Of a stretch of 64,000 nt of DNA, positions 1 to 8,156 are shown piece by piece. The stretch is from Lewinellaceae bacterium. Its GTDB lineage: Bacteria > Bacteroidota > Bacteroidia > Chitinophagales > Saprospiraceae. A program made the position numbers and the translations under genes. Numbering within the stretch: position 1 is the stretch's first letter; every line of letters begins with the position of its first letter. The stretch is from contig JACJXX010000001.1 of assembly GCA_020636435.1 (NCBI GenBank), positions 4,874,501-4,938,500 of the forward strand, given 5' to 3'. The notes under the pieces were generated by a model, which did not search any database, was not told where the DNA came from, and saw nothing but the letters and a program-made list of their open reading frames with translations.

Positions 1-158
1 CAGATGAAACCGGCGTTGTCCTGAAGGATTTTAACAACTTTGCGGTGGCTCAGGCCTTCATCGACATCAAAAACCTTGACCTGCGCGCCGGAAGGCTGAG
101 CGAGAACCCGGATGGAAGAGGCGATAAAAATAAAGAGACATAGCCAAAGGATGCGCAT
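1..158 (-). CDS. two-component sensor with periplasmic beta-propeller, N-terminus only (partial)
   Basis: The gene runs off the left edge, so only its first 52 codons are present. It opens with ATG at 158, followed by a hydrophobic signal segment (residues 1-20, ending VLAQ) and then a stretch matching the first Reg_prop propeller blade: GLSHRKVVKILQDNAGFI. That wording is typical of large Bacteroidota hybrid sensor kinases or Y_Y_Y-domain sensors that bind ligand in the periplasm and signal to a cytoplasmic kinase or LytTR output. Everything after the first blade lies outside the window, so the output domain is unknown. Too short for standard ORF cut-offs but clear in reading frame and motif. 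Confidence 0.7.
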   Translation of the reverse strand, partial: MRILWLCLFIFIASSIRVLAQPSGAQVKVFDVDEGLSHRKVVKILQDNAGFI

Positions 159-269
159 AGCCAATTTGCAATTTGCCTGGAAAAACAATTCGCAAGCTAA
201 GAAATTTGACGGGGATGGCCCTTGTCAGAGGAATAAGAATATTCAAAAATAAAAAATTTGTTTTTTATT

Positions 270-299
270 TTGGGTTTTAAAACAATTAATTTATTTTTG
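270..299 (+). promoter_or_regulatory. Bacteroidota-type promoter (TTG - 19 - TATTTTTG)
   Basis: TTG at 270-272 and TATTTTTG at 292-299 are 19 bases apart, fitting the Bacteroidota -33/-7 pattern. It points toward the gene starting at 570, which would leave a leader of about 260 nt containing the strong inverted repeat at 470-529. The surrounding sequence is very AT-rich, so a chance match is possible. Confidence 0.4.
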
Positions 300-469
300 A
301 GTCTCAATTTGTTTTCGAATCTCTCCTTATTAGTGCCATCATCCAGAAAATAAACGATAAGGGTATTGGACTAGCCCAAAGAAAAAACACAAAGTAGCAA
401 ATGCCCCGATCCAACGCCAGCGGCCGGCAGGAACAGGCTGGCCTTGTCAAAGCGGCCGGGCACTTTGCA

Positions 470-529
470 TCGCGCCGGTTTTGGTTTTCACGGCAGGCTG
501 CCCGCCGCCGAAAACCAAAACCGGCGCGA
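470..529. repeat. perfect 20-bp inverted repeat in the leader before 570
   Basis: Arms 470-489 and 510-529 are perfectly complementary over 20 bp, with a 20-base loop. The arms are mixed in composition (GC-rich outside, TTTTGGTTTTC inside). It lies 40 bases before the start codon at 570 and could be a leader structure or a small dispersed palindromic repeat. No direct repeat flanks it. Confidence 0.7.
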
Positions 530-569
530 GAAGAAACTGTCACCAACTTGCAAATTAAAAACAATAGCC

Positions 570-1589
570 ATGAGAGCACTTAAGATCATCCTCTTCATTA
601 TTCTGGGCCTGGTTGGCGTTTTTCTGGTTCTGGGCCTGGTTGCGCCTAAAGAGGCTACCATCAGCCGTTCCATCGTCATCGACGCGCCGCCGGAGCTCGT
701 ATTCAACACCGTCAACGACCTGTCTACCGGCGACAGCTGGTCGCCCTGGAAGGAAACCGACCCGACGATTGTCAGCACCCTGGGGGAAACCACTGTTGGC
801 GTGGGCGCTACCTCCAGTTGGGTTTCCGAAAATTCCGGAAACGGCAAAATGACCATCACCGAGAGCAAGCCGAACGAGAGCATTGATATCCTGATAGAAT
901 TTGAAGGAATGGGCGAGGCTAATGGCGACTGGGATTTCGAAGCAGTGGAAGGCGGCACCAAAACCACCTGGAGTTTCCACACCAAATTCCCCTTCCCCTG
1001 GAACGCCATGATGTTGTTTCAGGATTTTGAAGGCGCCATAAACAAAGATTACGACCGCGGCCTGGCGTTGCTTAAAGGGGTGGTGGAATCCAAATACCAG
1101 CGCATGGCCGACGAGGAATTCAACGGATACAAGGTGAAGAAAGTCTCCCTGCCCATGCACCACTTCGTAGCTGTCCGGAAAACGGTTCAGATGGATAAAG
1201 TCACGGAGTTTTACACTGCCTCTCTGGGAAAAGCCATGCAGGCTGCTCAGAAAAAAGGGGCGGAGATGGCCGGCGCGCCCTGCGGCCTTTACTTCACCTG
1301 GGACGAGGCCAGCAAAACGACCGATATGGCCGGAGCTGTCCCCGTAAAGAAAAAAACAGAGGCCGAAGGCTTTAGCGCCATTGAAATCCCGGCAACTGAA
1401 GCGCTTTTGATAGAATTTTACGGAGATTACCACAACATCGGTGCCGCTCATACGGCTATGGAGCAATACATTGCGGCAACCGGAGCGAAAACAACGCCCC
1501 CGGCCATTGAGGAGTATGTCACCGACCCGGGCACGGAAAAAGACGCCTCCAAATGGCTCACCAAAGTATACTACCCGCTGGAACAATAA
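570..1589 (+). CDS. SRPBCC-fold protein with C-terminal GyrI/AraC effector-binding-like domain
   Basis: 339 residues starting at ATG 570. An in-frame upstream extension to 444 would be encoded by the inverted repeat and is rejected. Residues 1-25 form one hydrophobic anchor (ALKIILFIILGLVGVFLVLG). Next comes an SRPBCC/polyketide-cyclase-like domain (about 30-175: SIVIDAPPELVFNTVNDL, then WSPWKETDP) and then a GyrI-like small-molecule-binding domain (about 185-339, ending FYGDYHNIGAAHTAMEQYI and a VYYPL terminus). The pairing is common in Bacteroidota membrane-anchored proteins of unknown ligand. It stands alone, convergent with the gene at 1683-2447 and separated from it by a terminator. Domain calls are confident; biological role unknown. 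Confidence 0.8.
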   Translation: MRALKIILFIILGLVGVFLVLGLVAPKEATISRSIVIDAPPELVFNTVNDLSTGDSWSPWKETDPTIVSTLGETTVGVGATSSWVSENSGNGKMTITESKPNESIDILIEFEGMGEANGDWDFEAVEGGTKTTWSFHTKFPFPWNAMMLFQDFEGAINKDYDRGLALLKGVVESKYQRMADEEFNGYKVKKVSLPMHHFVAVRKTVQMDKVTEFYTASLGKAMQAAQKKGAEMAGAPCGLYFTWDEASKTTDMAGAVPVKKKTEAEGFSAIEIPATEALLIEFYGDYHNIGAAHTAMEQYIAATGAKTTPPAIEEYVTDPGTEKDASKWLTKVYYPLEQ

Positions 1590-1625
1590 AAAACCGAAAG
1601 CTCTTTAAGAAATCATCCTTTTAGG

Positions 1626-1659
1626 AAAGGCCATGCTCTCGTGAGTGTGGCCTTTTTTT
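1626..1659. terminator. bidirectional rho-independent terminator
   Basis: The stem AAAGGCCATGCTC / GAGTGTGGCCTTT (13 positions, two mismatches) has a 4-base loop and is followed by a run of seven T. It sits between convergent genes ending at 1589 (+) and 1683 (-). Confidence 0.75.
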
Positions 1660-1682
1660 GCACTGCTGAACATTTGCCGAAT

Positions 1683-2447
1683 TTACCCGGCCAGTCTCGC
1701 CTCTTTCCGCCCCGCCCGGAAGAAAACCGGCAGGCTGGATTTGAGTGCTTTCATCATCAACCGGTTGGCCAGTTTTATGAAGTTCGTCCCGCTCAGCGGC
1801 GCCAGGGCGATCAGGCCGTGGCCCTGGGTGTAGCCCGGATTGGCCTGGGTGTAAAAACGAATGTCGGGATCGTCCTGATATTTCAGAGGGATATGGACGC
1901 AGGGGTCATTGACCAGAACCTGGTCTTTGCAGACGGTGCCCAGGCCGATATTGTAACTGGCGCCGTAGTTTTCCCGGCCGATGTGGTCGATCACCTTCTG
2001 GATGTGTTCGGGGTTCTCCTGCTGGCGGGTGGGGTAGAATTCTTCCAGCGACTTGGTGAAGACCAGATAGGCCTTGAAGGTCAGCGCATCCGCCCAGAAG
2101 TAGGTTTGGGAGGACAAGATTTCCCGCCAAAACTTCAAATATAACCTGGCGCCGGTGGTGGCGATCAGCGATTTGCCGCGATGAGCCGCGTCGATGACCG
2201 TCTGCCCAAAGTAGATAAACAGGTGCTTCTTGCCGTCGATCACCGCCCGGCTGATGCGCAAGCCGGTGAAACCGACGATCTTCCCGTTGAGGGTATAAAA
2301 AGAGTAGTAGTTGTTTTTCGCAATGCGCCCCAGGAAAGATTCCTTGGTATAGTGGTAGTAGTTTTGGTAAACGCTCCACATTTCTTCTTTAACGGCGCCG
2401 GAGAATTCGTTGGTGACGATGCTGGCCTGAATTTTGGAATTTTTCAT
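1683..2447 (-). CDS. GNAT-like N-acetyltransferase-fold protein, function unknown
   Basis: 254 residues. The middle (about 55-110) reads like a GNAT core: a strand with FTGLRISRAVIDG, then IYFGQTVIDAAHRGKSL resembling the acetyl-CoA-binding 'R/Q-x-x-G-x-G/A' loop, then a helix GARLYLKFWREI. The remainder (about 120-254) does not match a family I know; it is rich in aromatics and has no membrane segment or signal peptide. The likely start is ATG 2447. It is a single gene facing the terminator at 1626-1659 on its 3' side and a repeat-filled spacer on its 5' side. The acetyltransferase assignment is an inference from the fold motif only. Confidence 0.6.
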   Translation of the reverse strand: MKNSKIQASIVTNEFSGAVKEEMWSVYQNYYHYTKESFLGRIAKNNYYSFYTLNGKIVGFTGLRISRAVIDGKKHLFIYFGQTVIDAAHRGKSLIATTGARLYLKFWREILSSQTYFWADALTFKAYLVFTKSLEEFYPTRQQENPEHIQKVIDHIGRENYGASYNIGLGTVCKDQVLVNDPCVHIPLKYQDDPDIRFYTQANPGYTQGHGLIALAPLSGTNFIKLANRLMMKALKSSLPVFFRAGRKEARLAG

Positions 2448-2595
2448 TTCCGGGTTTTGAACTGTTTTTTAAATGTTTACAGTTCAAAAATGCCCGGAAA
2501 TCAGGCTGTTTCCAGGGGTGACAAAGCAGTGGGCAGGATAGAAAGGGCAGTGTGCAGGATTGGGGGGGTAAGTGGTTTTGGGGAGGTGACTGGTG

Positions 2596-2719
2596 GGCTA
2601 ACTGTCTACGATTGGACAAAGGTTGCCGGGATGTGTACGATGTACGGGTCCAACGGCGGTCCTGGGTTGTGTAGGATGTACGAAGCCCCACTTGGCTGTC
2701 CAACGTTAGAATGGTAGCC
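2596..2719. mobile_element. MITE-like element, family A copy 1
   Basis: 124 bp with imperfect terminal inverted repeats: left GGCTAACTGTCTACGATTGG, right (reverse complement) GGCTACCATTCTAACGTTGG. The interior carries two near-repeats of TGTGTACGATGTACG, also seen in copy 2 at 40756-40868. Flanking octamers GACTGGTG and AACTGGGG agree at six of eight positions, consistent with a decayed target duplication. Confidence 0.65.
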
Positions 2720-2967
2720 AACTGGGGTTCGATGTTTCTGGTTCTGTGGCAATTGGGAGGACGGGCAGGATTTGCGATGTTTGATTTGTGATTTTCGATA
2801 TGCGATATGCCCGGAGGAACTGCCGCCGCCGTACAGCCTATGGTTGGACAAATCAAAAATCAAAAATCGCACATCAGATATCAAAAATTAGCTTTTGGAA
2901 TATGGGCTATTTGCTTTAGGCCCACCCCAAATATCGTAGAATCAGCAATGTTTAATGTTCGATGGTT

Positions 2968-3114
2968 TTGGACTTTGGACGTTCTGGGAAATGCCCTTTT
3001 AGAGCCGGGTTTAAGTCGGAAGGCGGAAAATGGGCGTTTGGAGCCTATTCGGAGGCTAATTCCGACTTCCGACTTCGCACTTCCGACTTCACCCTTGGTT
3101 CGTCCAAAGTCCAA
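2968..3114. repeat. inverted-repeat block in gene-free spacer
   Basis: A perfect 14-bp inverted pair (TTGGACTTTGGACG at 2968-2981; complement at 3101-3114) encloses direct and inverted copies of an AAGTCGGAA / TTCCGACTT motif. It is part of the 2448-3196 spacer, which holds only stacked palindromic repeats and no convincing gene. The stretch 2775-2885 also holds AT-rich near-palindromic runs (TTTGATTTGTGATTTT and its complement). Confidence 0.5.
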
Positions 3115-3196
3115 GATGGTTCGATGGTTCGGTGTTCCACAGGGCTGCTGTTCTGTGGCGCCCAAGCCGGGGGCAATATAACAATTCAACTTTCCC

Positions 3197-4789
3197 CTAT
3201 ATATCCACCTCCAGCCCGTCTTCCCCGTACTTTTCGCTATCCTGGTCGCCATAATCCAGGCCCTGCAATTGTTCCATAACCTCCTCTTCCGAAACGACCC
3301 TGGGCACGGAGAAGATAGAACGGGTTCGCGGGCCCTGCGGCAGGGCGGGGCTGAAACTGCCGGTGACGCCCTCGATTACCTTATCCCAATCGAAGGCCTC
3401 TTCCGGGAGATCCCATTTGCCGGAGGCGCGGAAGTTGGTATGGCAGCATATACCCTTGAAGGCTTTGGCTTCGGCGTCGCTGGCAAAGGTGTCCTGGCGT
3501 TTGCCTTTAGGCAGGAAATTGGGCTCGATGCTCAGCGTTTTGACCAGATACCGCAGCAGGATGATGACGCTTTCGTATTGATGAGGGGTGATCCTGGCAA
3601 AGTACCGGGCCCCGCGGAAAGGTTTGCTGAGTTTTACATAAGCATCCGTTTGATCGAGCGTACAGAACCAGCTGCCATGATCCCAGGTCACGAGGTTGCC
3701 GGCGCCGTCTTCTTTCAGCGGGCCCCAGTTGGAAATCTCGATGCCGACGGAGCTGGAACTCATGGAGACATTGCCTCCTTTGGAATCCGGCCCAAGGTGA
3801 AAGGCCCAGGCTTTGACGGAATCAAACATTTTGTAAACGGCGCCATCCCGTCCGATCAAAAAAGCGGTGGAAACCTCCTTGTCTTTGCGGGTCAGCGCCC
3901 AGAAGTCGCCAGAAATTTGGCCCGCTGTAAAGTGCAGCACGATCTTGTCTTTGGGGCTGTTGTTGCGGTGGCCCTCCGGGAAGTAATAGCTGGCGTCGCC
4001 GTCTTTTTTGGTGACCTGGAGGAATTCCAGTTTGAACGCATCGCCGGGAACCTCATGCGCCAGGGGCTCGAAATGATACTTCTGCCCGAGTTCATCCTGT
4101 ATGGCCAGCGTATCCCGTGTGGAATGAGGGAATAATTTTTCGTATTCACTCTGCCCTCTCCGGCGGCCGGCGGCCTCTGCTTCTTCAGGAATGGCCTCTG
4201 CTTTTTTCCATTCGCCGCCCAGGTAAGGGGTGTATTTTTCCAGTATTTTTTTGGCGAGATCAGCGCTCACCTTGGCGCCGTCGGAAGCCAGGCTTTCCCG
4301 CTTGGCAAGCGCCGCCACGGCGGCTGTAGTCGCTCCGCCGTAGTCGCCGTCCGCGCCGAATTTTTCCCATTGGAGCTCTGCTCCAAAGCCCAGGGCGTTG
4401 AGGAGGTGCTGCAGCGCCACGACAGCGCTTCGGTGGGAAGAGCCTTGCGCCATTACACTTTCGACGTTGCCTTCATCCAGAGCGTTCTGCAATGCCCGAA
4501 GCCCCTCCACCATTTCGTGCCGTAGCACGATGGCTTTGGCCAGCTCCTCGCTTACAGTTTCGCCGTTGGTGGTTATGCCGTTCTTTTTAGCAAAGGCTTT
4601 CACCGCAGCAGTAGTTGCCCCACCGTAGTCGCCGTCCGCGCCGTACTTTTCCCAGCTTATCTCTTTGCCGAAGCCCAGCTCGTAAAGGGCCTGCTGCAAC
4701 GCCTTGACCGCTTGTTTGTTAGGCGACTTCTTCTTCAGTACCGTAGCAACGTTATTCTGTCCGATCAGGGCTTCGAGTGTCGATCTCAT
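3197..4789 (-). CDS. N-acetylmuramoyl-L-alanine amidase with two peptidoglycan-binding-like repeats
   Basis: 530 residues. Residues about 20-85 and 115-180 are two copies of a PGBD-like module, each with the block WEKYGADGDYGGATTAAV (or WEKFGADGDYGGATTAAV). Residues about 270-470 form an Amidase_2 (T7-lysozyme-like, zinc) domain: KIVLHFTAGQ, FLIGRDGAVYKMFD, SVGIEISNWGPL and a late CCHTNFRASGKWD, which supplies candidate metal ligands. The enzyme would cut the amide between MurNAc and the stem peptide. No signal peptide is visible, odd for a wall enzyme; it may be cytoplasmic, exported unconventionally, or released by lysis. It starts 51 bp after the orthocaspase gene on the same strand, so co-transcription is likely. 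The tail after residue 490 is acidic and unassigned. Confidence 0.8.
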   Translation of the reverse strand: MRSTLEALIGQNNVATVLKKKSPNKQAVKALQQALYELGFGKEISWEKYGADGDYGGATTAAVKAFAKKNGITTNGETVSEELAKAIVLRHEMVEGLRALQNALDEGNVESVMAQGSSHRSAVVALQHLLNALGFGAELQWEKFGADGDYGGATTAAVAALAKRESLASDGAKVSADLAKKILEKYTPYLGGEWKKAEAIPEEAEAAGRRRGQSEYEKLFPHSTRDTLAIQDELGQKYHFEPLAHEVPGDAFKLEFLQVTKKDGDASYYFPEGHRNNSPKDKIVLHFTAGQISGDFWALTRKDKEVSTAFLIGRDGAVYKMFDSVKAWAFHLGPDSKGGNVSMSSSSVGIEISNWGPLKEDGAGNLVTWDHGSWFCTLDQTDAYVKLSKPFRGARYFARITPHQYESVIILLRYLVKTLSIEPNFLPKGKRQDTFASDAEAKAFKGICCHTNFRASGKWDLPEEAFDWDKVIEGVTGSFSPALPQGPRTRSIFSVPRVVSEEEVMEQLQGLDYGDQDSEKYGEDGLEVDI

Positions 4790-4840
4790 GTTCTTGTGTT
4801 TTTTGATCCCATTAAGTTATTGAAAATTTCCCAACTGCGG

Positions 4841-6829
4841 CTATTCCCTCGCCAGGCGTACTTTAATCAGTTTGCTGCACCAATCATCGGAGACAGCCAG
4901 CGGGTTCCAGTCGAAGGCGACTTCCCGGGTGGCACTCAGCCCACTTTGCAGCAACTGGTGATAGTCGAGGCTTTCCGTGCAGGCCAGCAGCATGAAAAAG
5001 GAGAATGTTTCCTGTTCCCCCGGGGAAAGGCCCCAGCCTTTGGGGCTCTTCCAGAGGGGTAAGGCGGTTTCTTCTTTCCCCTGGTGCTCTTCGGGCCGGA
5101 AAACGACTTCTCCCTCATAGCATTCGATGCTGTAGTTGGTGCGCAGGTGGAACAGGTAGCAATACAGGTTTTGTTCTGCTCTTTTTATCCGGGCGCGGGG
5201 GATGAAGCCGGCAAACAAGGCGCCGGCCCTCTCCATAAAGGTTTCCGGAGAGGCGGCCAGCGTAAACTCTTTTTCAGCGTAAATCACTTGTTGGTGGTTC
5301 TTGTCCATTACCGCCAGTTCCAAATCCACCCATTCCTGGATAGCGGATTTGTCGTTGCGCAGCTTCAGCGTCCGCTCCCAGTTGACGATCTTGCCGAGGG
5401 CGTCGACAATCATCCTGCGCGTATCATTGCCCTGGGCGGCCTCCAGGGCCAGGCGGCCGTTCTTCCGGTCGTGAAGGAAGTACCTGCCGCCTGCCGCTTC
5501 CACCTCGAGAGGGGGTTCTCCCACTGCTTCCAATTGTTCTCCGGTGACCCATTGCACATTTTTGGAGGCATCCCACGCCTCTTTCAGCGCTTCGAGGGCA
5601 GGCGCATCTCCGCGCAGCAGGACGAAGGCCGGCGGAGCGGGCAGGAAGCGCAGTAGGGCCTGGTAGCTTTTTAGAGGGTCCAGCTGCACTCCTGTGCCCA
5701 GTTTCAGGCAGCTCTGCTGGGCGCCGATGGCTTCCAGCACGCCGCCGCCAACCACCTGGCTGTCCGGCGCGGCCGTTTGAATCTCCATTTCCACCGGCCG
5801 TTCGGGCTTGACGGGGATGCCGTGTATGGCGCCGCATTTGGCCATCCACCGGCCGTTCTCATATTGTATTTCGTAACGGTGAGGGGTGCCCAGGGCGGCG
5901 CCGTCCAGAAAGCGGGTATAAGGGTCGAAGTTGCCGATGGTTTCAAACTGAGGCATCTGCTCCCGGCCGAATTTTTTGACGATCTTCTGCACCGTGGAGC
6001 GCGTGCGCACGAAGAGGTCGGCGTAGTTGATATTGCCCTGGGCGCCCTTCAGCGCCTCGACCAGGCCCGAGGTGAACAGGCCGCCGCCGGGCAGGTCGCT
6101 GGCCTTCTGCACGCTCTCGCAGGCGGAGAGCAGCGCGTGAGGCGCTACCGGCATTTCCAGGCCTTTCATTTGCTGCCATTGCCGGGCGTAAAAGCCGTCG
6201 AGGTAAGAATCCAGGCGGCGAATGTTGGCGGCCCGGGCCCGTGGGGTGGCGCGCAGGCCATCGTAATGGCGGCTTTTCAAGCTGGGTTCTTCTTGGGCGT
6301 CCCGGGTGCCGGAGCCGGAATGGCAGCAGTCCAGTGAGACGACGATGTGCGGGCTTCCTTTGGGTTGCCCGCCGGCGTCCTGGGTGGCTACTTCGTGCAG
6401 CAATACAGCCAGCTCTTTATCCGCCAGATGGAGCTGCCCGTCTTCGGGGCCGGTTTGGTAGCATACCAGGGTCTGGTCTTTTCCATTGGGTTCGAGTTCC
6501 AGGAATTCTTCAGCAGTAAAGGCTTCGGAGCCGTGGCCGCTGAAGTGGAACCACACCACATCGCCGGCGGAGGCCCGGCACAGAAATTGCCGGAATCCCT
6601 GAATGATGTTGTGGTAGGTGGCTTGCTCGTTTTCCAGGCGGCAGATTTTCAAAGGGCCGTACCGGCGCACCGGCAGCCCGTTGACGTCGTCTTTAGTTTC
6701 CTCTCCCTGTCCGGCGGCACCGAGCAGGTATCCTTCGACCTGGTTGAGGTCATTGAGGCAACCTCCCAGCGCGGGTATGGGCGGAGGGTAGTCGTTGATG
6801 CCGACGAGTAGGGCGTAGGTGGTTTTCAT
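4841..6829 (-). CDS. orthocaspase (C14 caspase-like cysteine peptidase)
   Basis: 662 residues. The N-terminal third is a caspase/metacaspase p20 domain: strand YALLVGINDY at the start, the catalytic-His block HFSGHGSE (His99) and the catalytic-Cys block SLDCCHSGSG (Cys169 most likely nucleophile). Such peptidases cut after basic or acidic residues and act in bacterial stress, programmed death or anti-phage circuits. Residues about 330-662 contain no domain I recognise; they could sense, bind a partner or be processed. No signal peptide or membrane span, so cytoplasmic. It lies between a LytTR regulator gene (upstream, across the 8-bp tandem array) and the amidase gene (downstream), all on one strand, suggesting a regulated effector unit. 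The link is inferred from order only. Confidence 0.85.
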   Translation of the reverse strand: MKTTYALLVGINDYPPPIPALGGCLNDLNQVEGYLLGAAGQGEETKDDVNGLPVRRYGPLKICRLENEQATYHNIIQGFRQFLCRASAGDVVWFHFSGHGSEAFTAEEFLELEPNGKDQTLVCYQTGPEDGQLHLADKELAVLLHEVATQDAGGQPKGSPHIVVSLDCCHSGSGTRDAQEEPSLKSRHYDGLRATPRARAANIRRLDSYLDGFYARQWQQMKGLEMPVAPHALLSACESVQKASDLPGGGLFTSGLVEALKGAQGNINYADLFVRTRSTVQKIVKKFGREQMPQFETIGNFDPYTRFLDGAALGTPHRYEIQYENGRWMAKCGAIHGIPVKPERPVEMEIQTAAPDSQVVGGGVLEAIGAQQSCLKLGTGVQLDPLKSYQALLRFLPAPPAFVLLRGDAPALEALKEAWDASKNVQWVTGEQLEAVGEPPLEVEAAGGRYFLHDRKNGRLALEAAQGNDTRRMIVDALGKIVNWERTLKLRNDKSAIQEWVDLELAVMDKNHQQVIYAEKEFTLAASPETFMERAGALFAGFIPRARIKRAEQNLYCYLFHLRTNYSIECYEGEVVFRPEEHQGKEETALPLWKSPKGWGLSPGEQETFSFFMLLACTESLDYHQLLQSGLSATREVAFDWNPLAVSDDWCSKLIKVRLARE

Positions 6830-6838
6830 GTTGAAGGT

Positions 6839-7089
6839 GTGTCAGTGTATCAGTGTTCCAGTGTTCCAGTGTTCCAGTGTTCCAGTGTTTCAGTGTTCCA
6901 GTGCACCAGTGTTCCAGTGTTCCAGTGTTCCAGTGTTCCAGTGTTCCAGTGTTCCAGTGTTCCAGTGTTTCAGTGTTCCAGTGTTCCAGTGTTCCAGTGT
7001 TCCAGTGTTTCAGTGTACCAGTGCACCAGTGTACCAGTGCACCAGTGTCCCAGTGTCCCAGTGCACCAGTGTCCCAGTGCACCAGTGTC
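6839..7089. repeat. 8-bp tandem repeat array, about 31 units
   Basis: The unit is TTCCAGTG, with degenerate copies TTTCAGTG, CACCAGTG, TACCAGTG and TCCCAGTG concentrated near the 7089 end. It fills the whole gap between the orthocaspase start (6829) and the stop codon of the LytTR regulator (7088-7090), overlapping that stop. Because 8 is not a multiple of 3, all frames stay open and produce spurious Ser-Val-Pro-Val-Phe-Gln-Cys ORFs on the + strand. Confidence 0.95.
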
Positions 7090-7855
7090 ATCCATTCCCT
7101 TCCCATTTTTCCAGGCTGCGGAGGAAGTCGTCCTTTTTGCGGCGGGAAACGCTGATGGCTTTTCCGTCGCTCATGATCACATAACCGCCTTCGTTTCGGA
7201 TGTATTCCGTCATTTGGTTCAGGTTGATCAGGTAAGAGTGGTGTATGCGGCAGAACCCCTGGCTTTCCAGTTGCTCTTCCAGCCAGGACAGGGTTTTGGT
7301 GAGGCGGACCTCCTTCTTTCCGGCGAGGTGCAGCACCGCCACATTGTCCTCCGCCTGGGCGTAGACTACATCCTGCACCTCGAGGAATTGCATGCCCGTG
7401 GAAATGGGGAAACCGAACTTGGCAGGGGCTGGGCTGGCCGCCGCCGGCGCCGGGGCGGCCGGAGCGTGCTGTACGATCTTTGCCCGGGCTTTGGCCACTG
7501 CTTCCTGCAGTTCGTCGACCTCCACCGGTTTTACCAGGTAGTCCAGGGCATTGTTCTTGATGGCCTGAATGGCATACTCGTCGTAGCTGGTAGTGAAAAT
7601 CACTTCGTAGGAAGGATGGCGGATGGCCTTCAGCACGTCGAAGCCGGTCATATCGCCCAGCATGATATCCAGGAAAAGCAGGTCGGGCAGGTAGGTGCGC
7701 AGGGCGGTGACGGCCTCCTGGCCGCTCAGGCATTCCGCTACGATCTCTACGCCGGGGCAGTGTTTCTGGAGTTTCCAGCGCAGGTTCTCCATGCCGGAGG
7801 GTTCGTCTTCTACAATTATGGCTCGTATGGGCTTCATAAGGTGCATTTGGTTCAT
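7088..7855 (-). CDS. LytTR-family response regulator
   Basis: 255 residues in two domains. Residues about 8-125 are a receiver domain (AIIVEDEPSG acidic pair, phospho-acceptor in LFLDIMLGD, TSYDEYA, and LDYLVKP with the conserved Lys). A linker rich in Ala and Pro follows (about 128-150), then a LytTR DNA-binding domain (about 155-250: VVYAQAEDNVAVLHL, RIHHSYLINLNQM). The start may be ATG 7855 or the internal ATG 7837 (MKPIRAI). No histidine kinase is adjacent, so it is an orphan here. It lies upstream of the 8-bp array and the orthocaspase on the same strand and is a plausible controller of that pair, though this is not demonstrated by any visible binding site. Confidence 0.9.
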   Translation of the reverse strand: MNQMHLMKPIRAIIVEDEPSGMENLRWKLQKHCPGVEIVAECLSGQEAVTALRTYLPDLLFLDIMLGDMTGFDVLKAIRHPSYEVIFTTSYDEYAIQAIKNNALDYLVKPVEVDELQEAVAKARAKIVQHAPAAPAPAAASPAPAKFGFPISTGMQFLEVQDVVYAQAEDNVAVLHLAGKKEVRLTKTLSWLEEQLESQGFCRIHHSYLINLNQMTEYIRNEGGYVIMSDGKAISVSRRKKDDFLRSLEKWEGNG

Positions 7856-7902
7856 AACTGAAGTTAAATATAAGAAACTTTGTTATCAAAATAGAGAAAG
7901 GG

Positions 7903-7955
7903 TGCCGGGCTGCCTTTTGTCTATGGGTTTTGGTTTTTTGGCTGGTAGCCCGGCA
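7903..7955. repeat. imperfect inverted repeat in 7856-8156 spacer
   Basis: TGCCGGGCTGCC (7903-7914) pairs with GGTAGCCCGGCA (7944-7955) over 11 of 12 positions. It is the only structure I see in the 301-base gap between the divergent regulator and DUF6064 genes. Confidence 0.4.
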
Positions 7956-8156
7956 GTCAGTGAAGGTTTTAGGTGTTTATGCAAAGCTATGGCACGGCTG
8001 CCTTTAAACAAATAGCCTTTGGCTAAGTGGCGGAGCCTGGAAGGTAACGGGCGGGTTTTGGAGAGCAAGTGGAGGATAGCAGGAGAACGCTCGCCTGTTG
8101 ATTTATATCATTGCGGATCAGGGCGGATGTATGTATTCTGACAGAAAACGAAAATC

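Noticed and set aside
6839..7089. CRISPR-like array
   Set aside because: The unit is only 8 bp, with no spacers and no cas genes.
6819..7861. Long + strand ORFs rich in Ser-Val-Pro-Val-Phe-Gln-Cys repeats, looking like a repetitive secreted protein
   Set aside because: They are translations of the 8-bp tandem array in three frames followed by antisense of the LytTR regulator gene; the true genes are on the other strand.
7886..8068. 60-codon minus-strand ORF in the regulator-DUF6064 gap
   Set aside because: No family, encoded largely by an inverted repeat, no promoter or start-site support.
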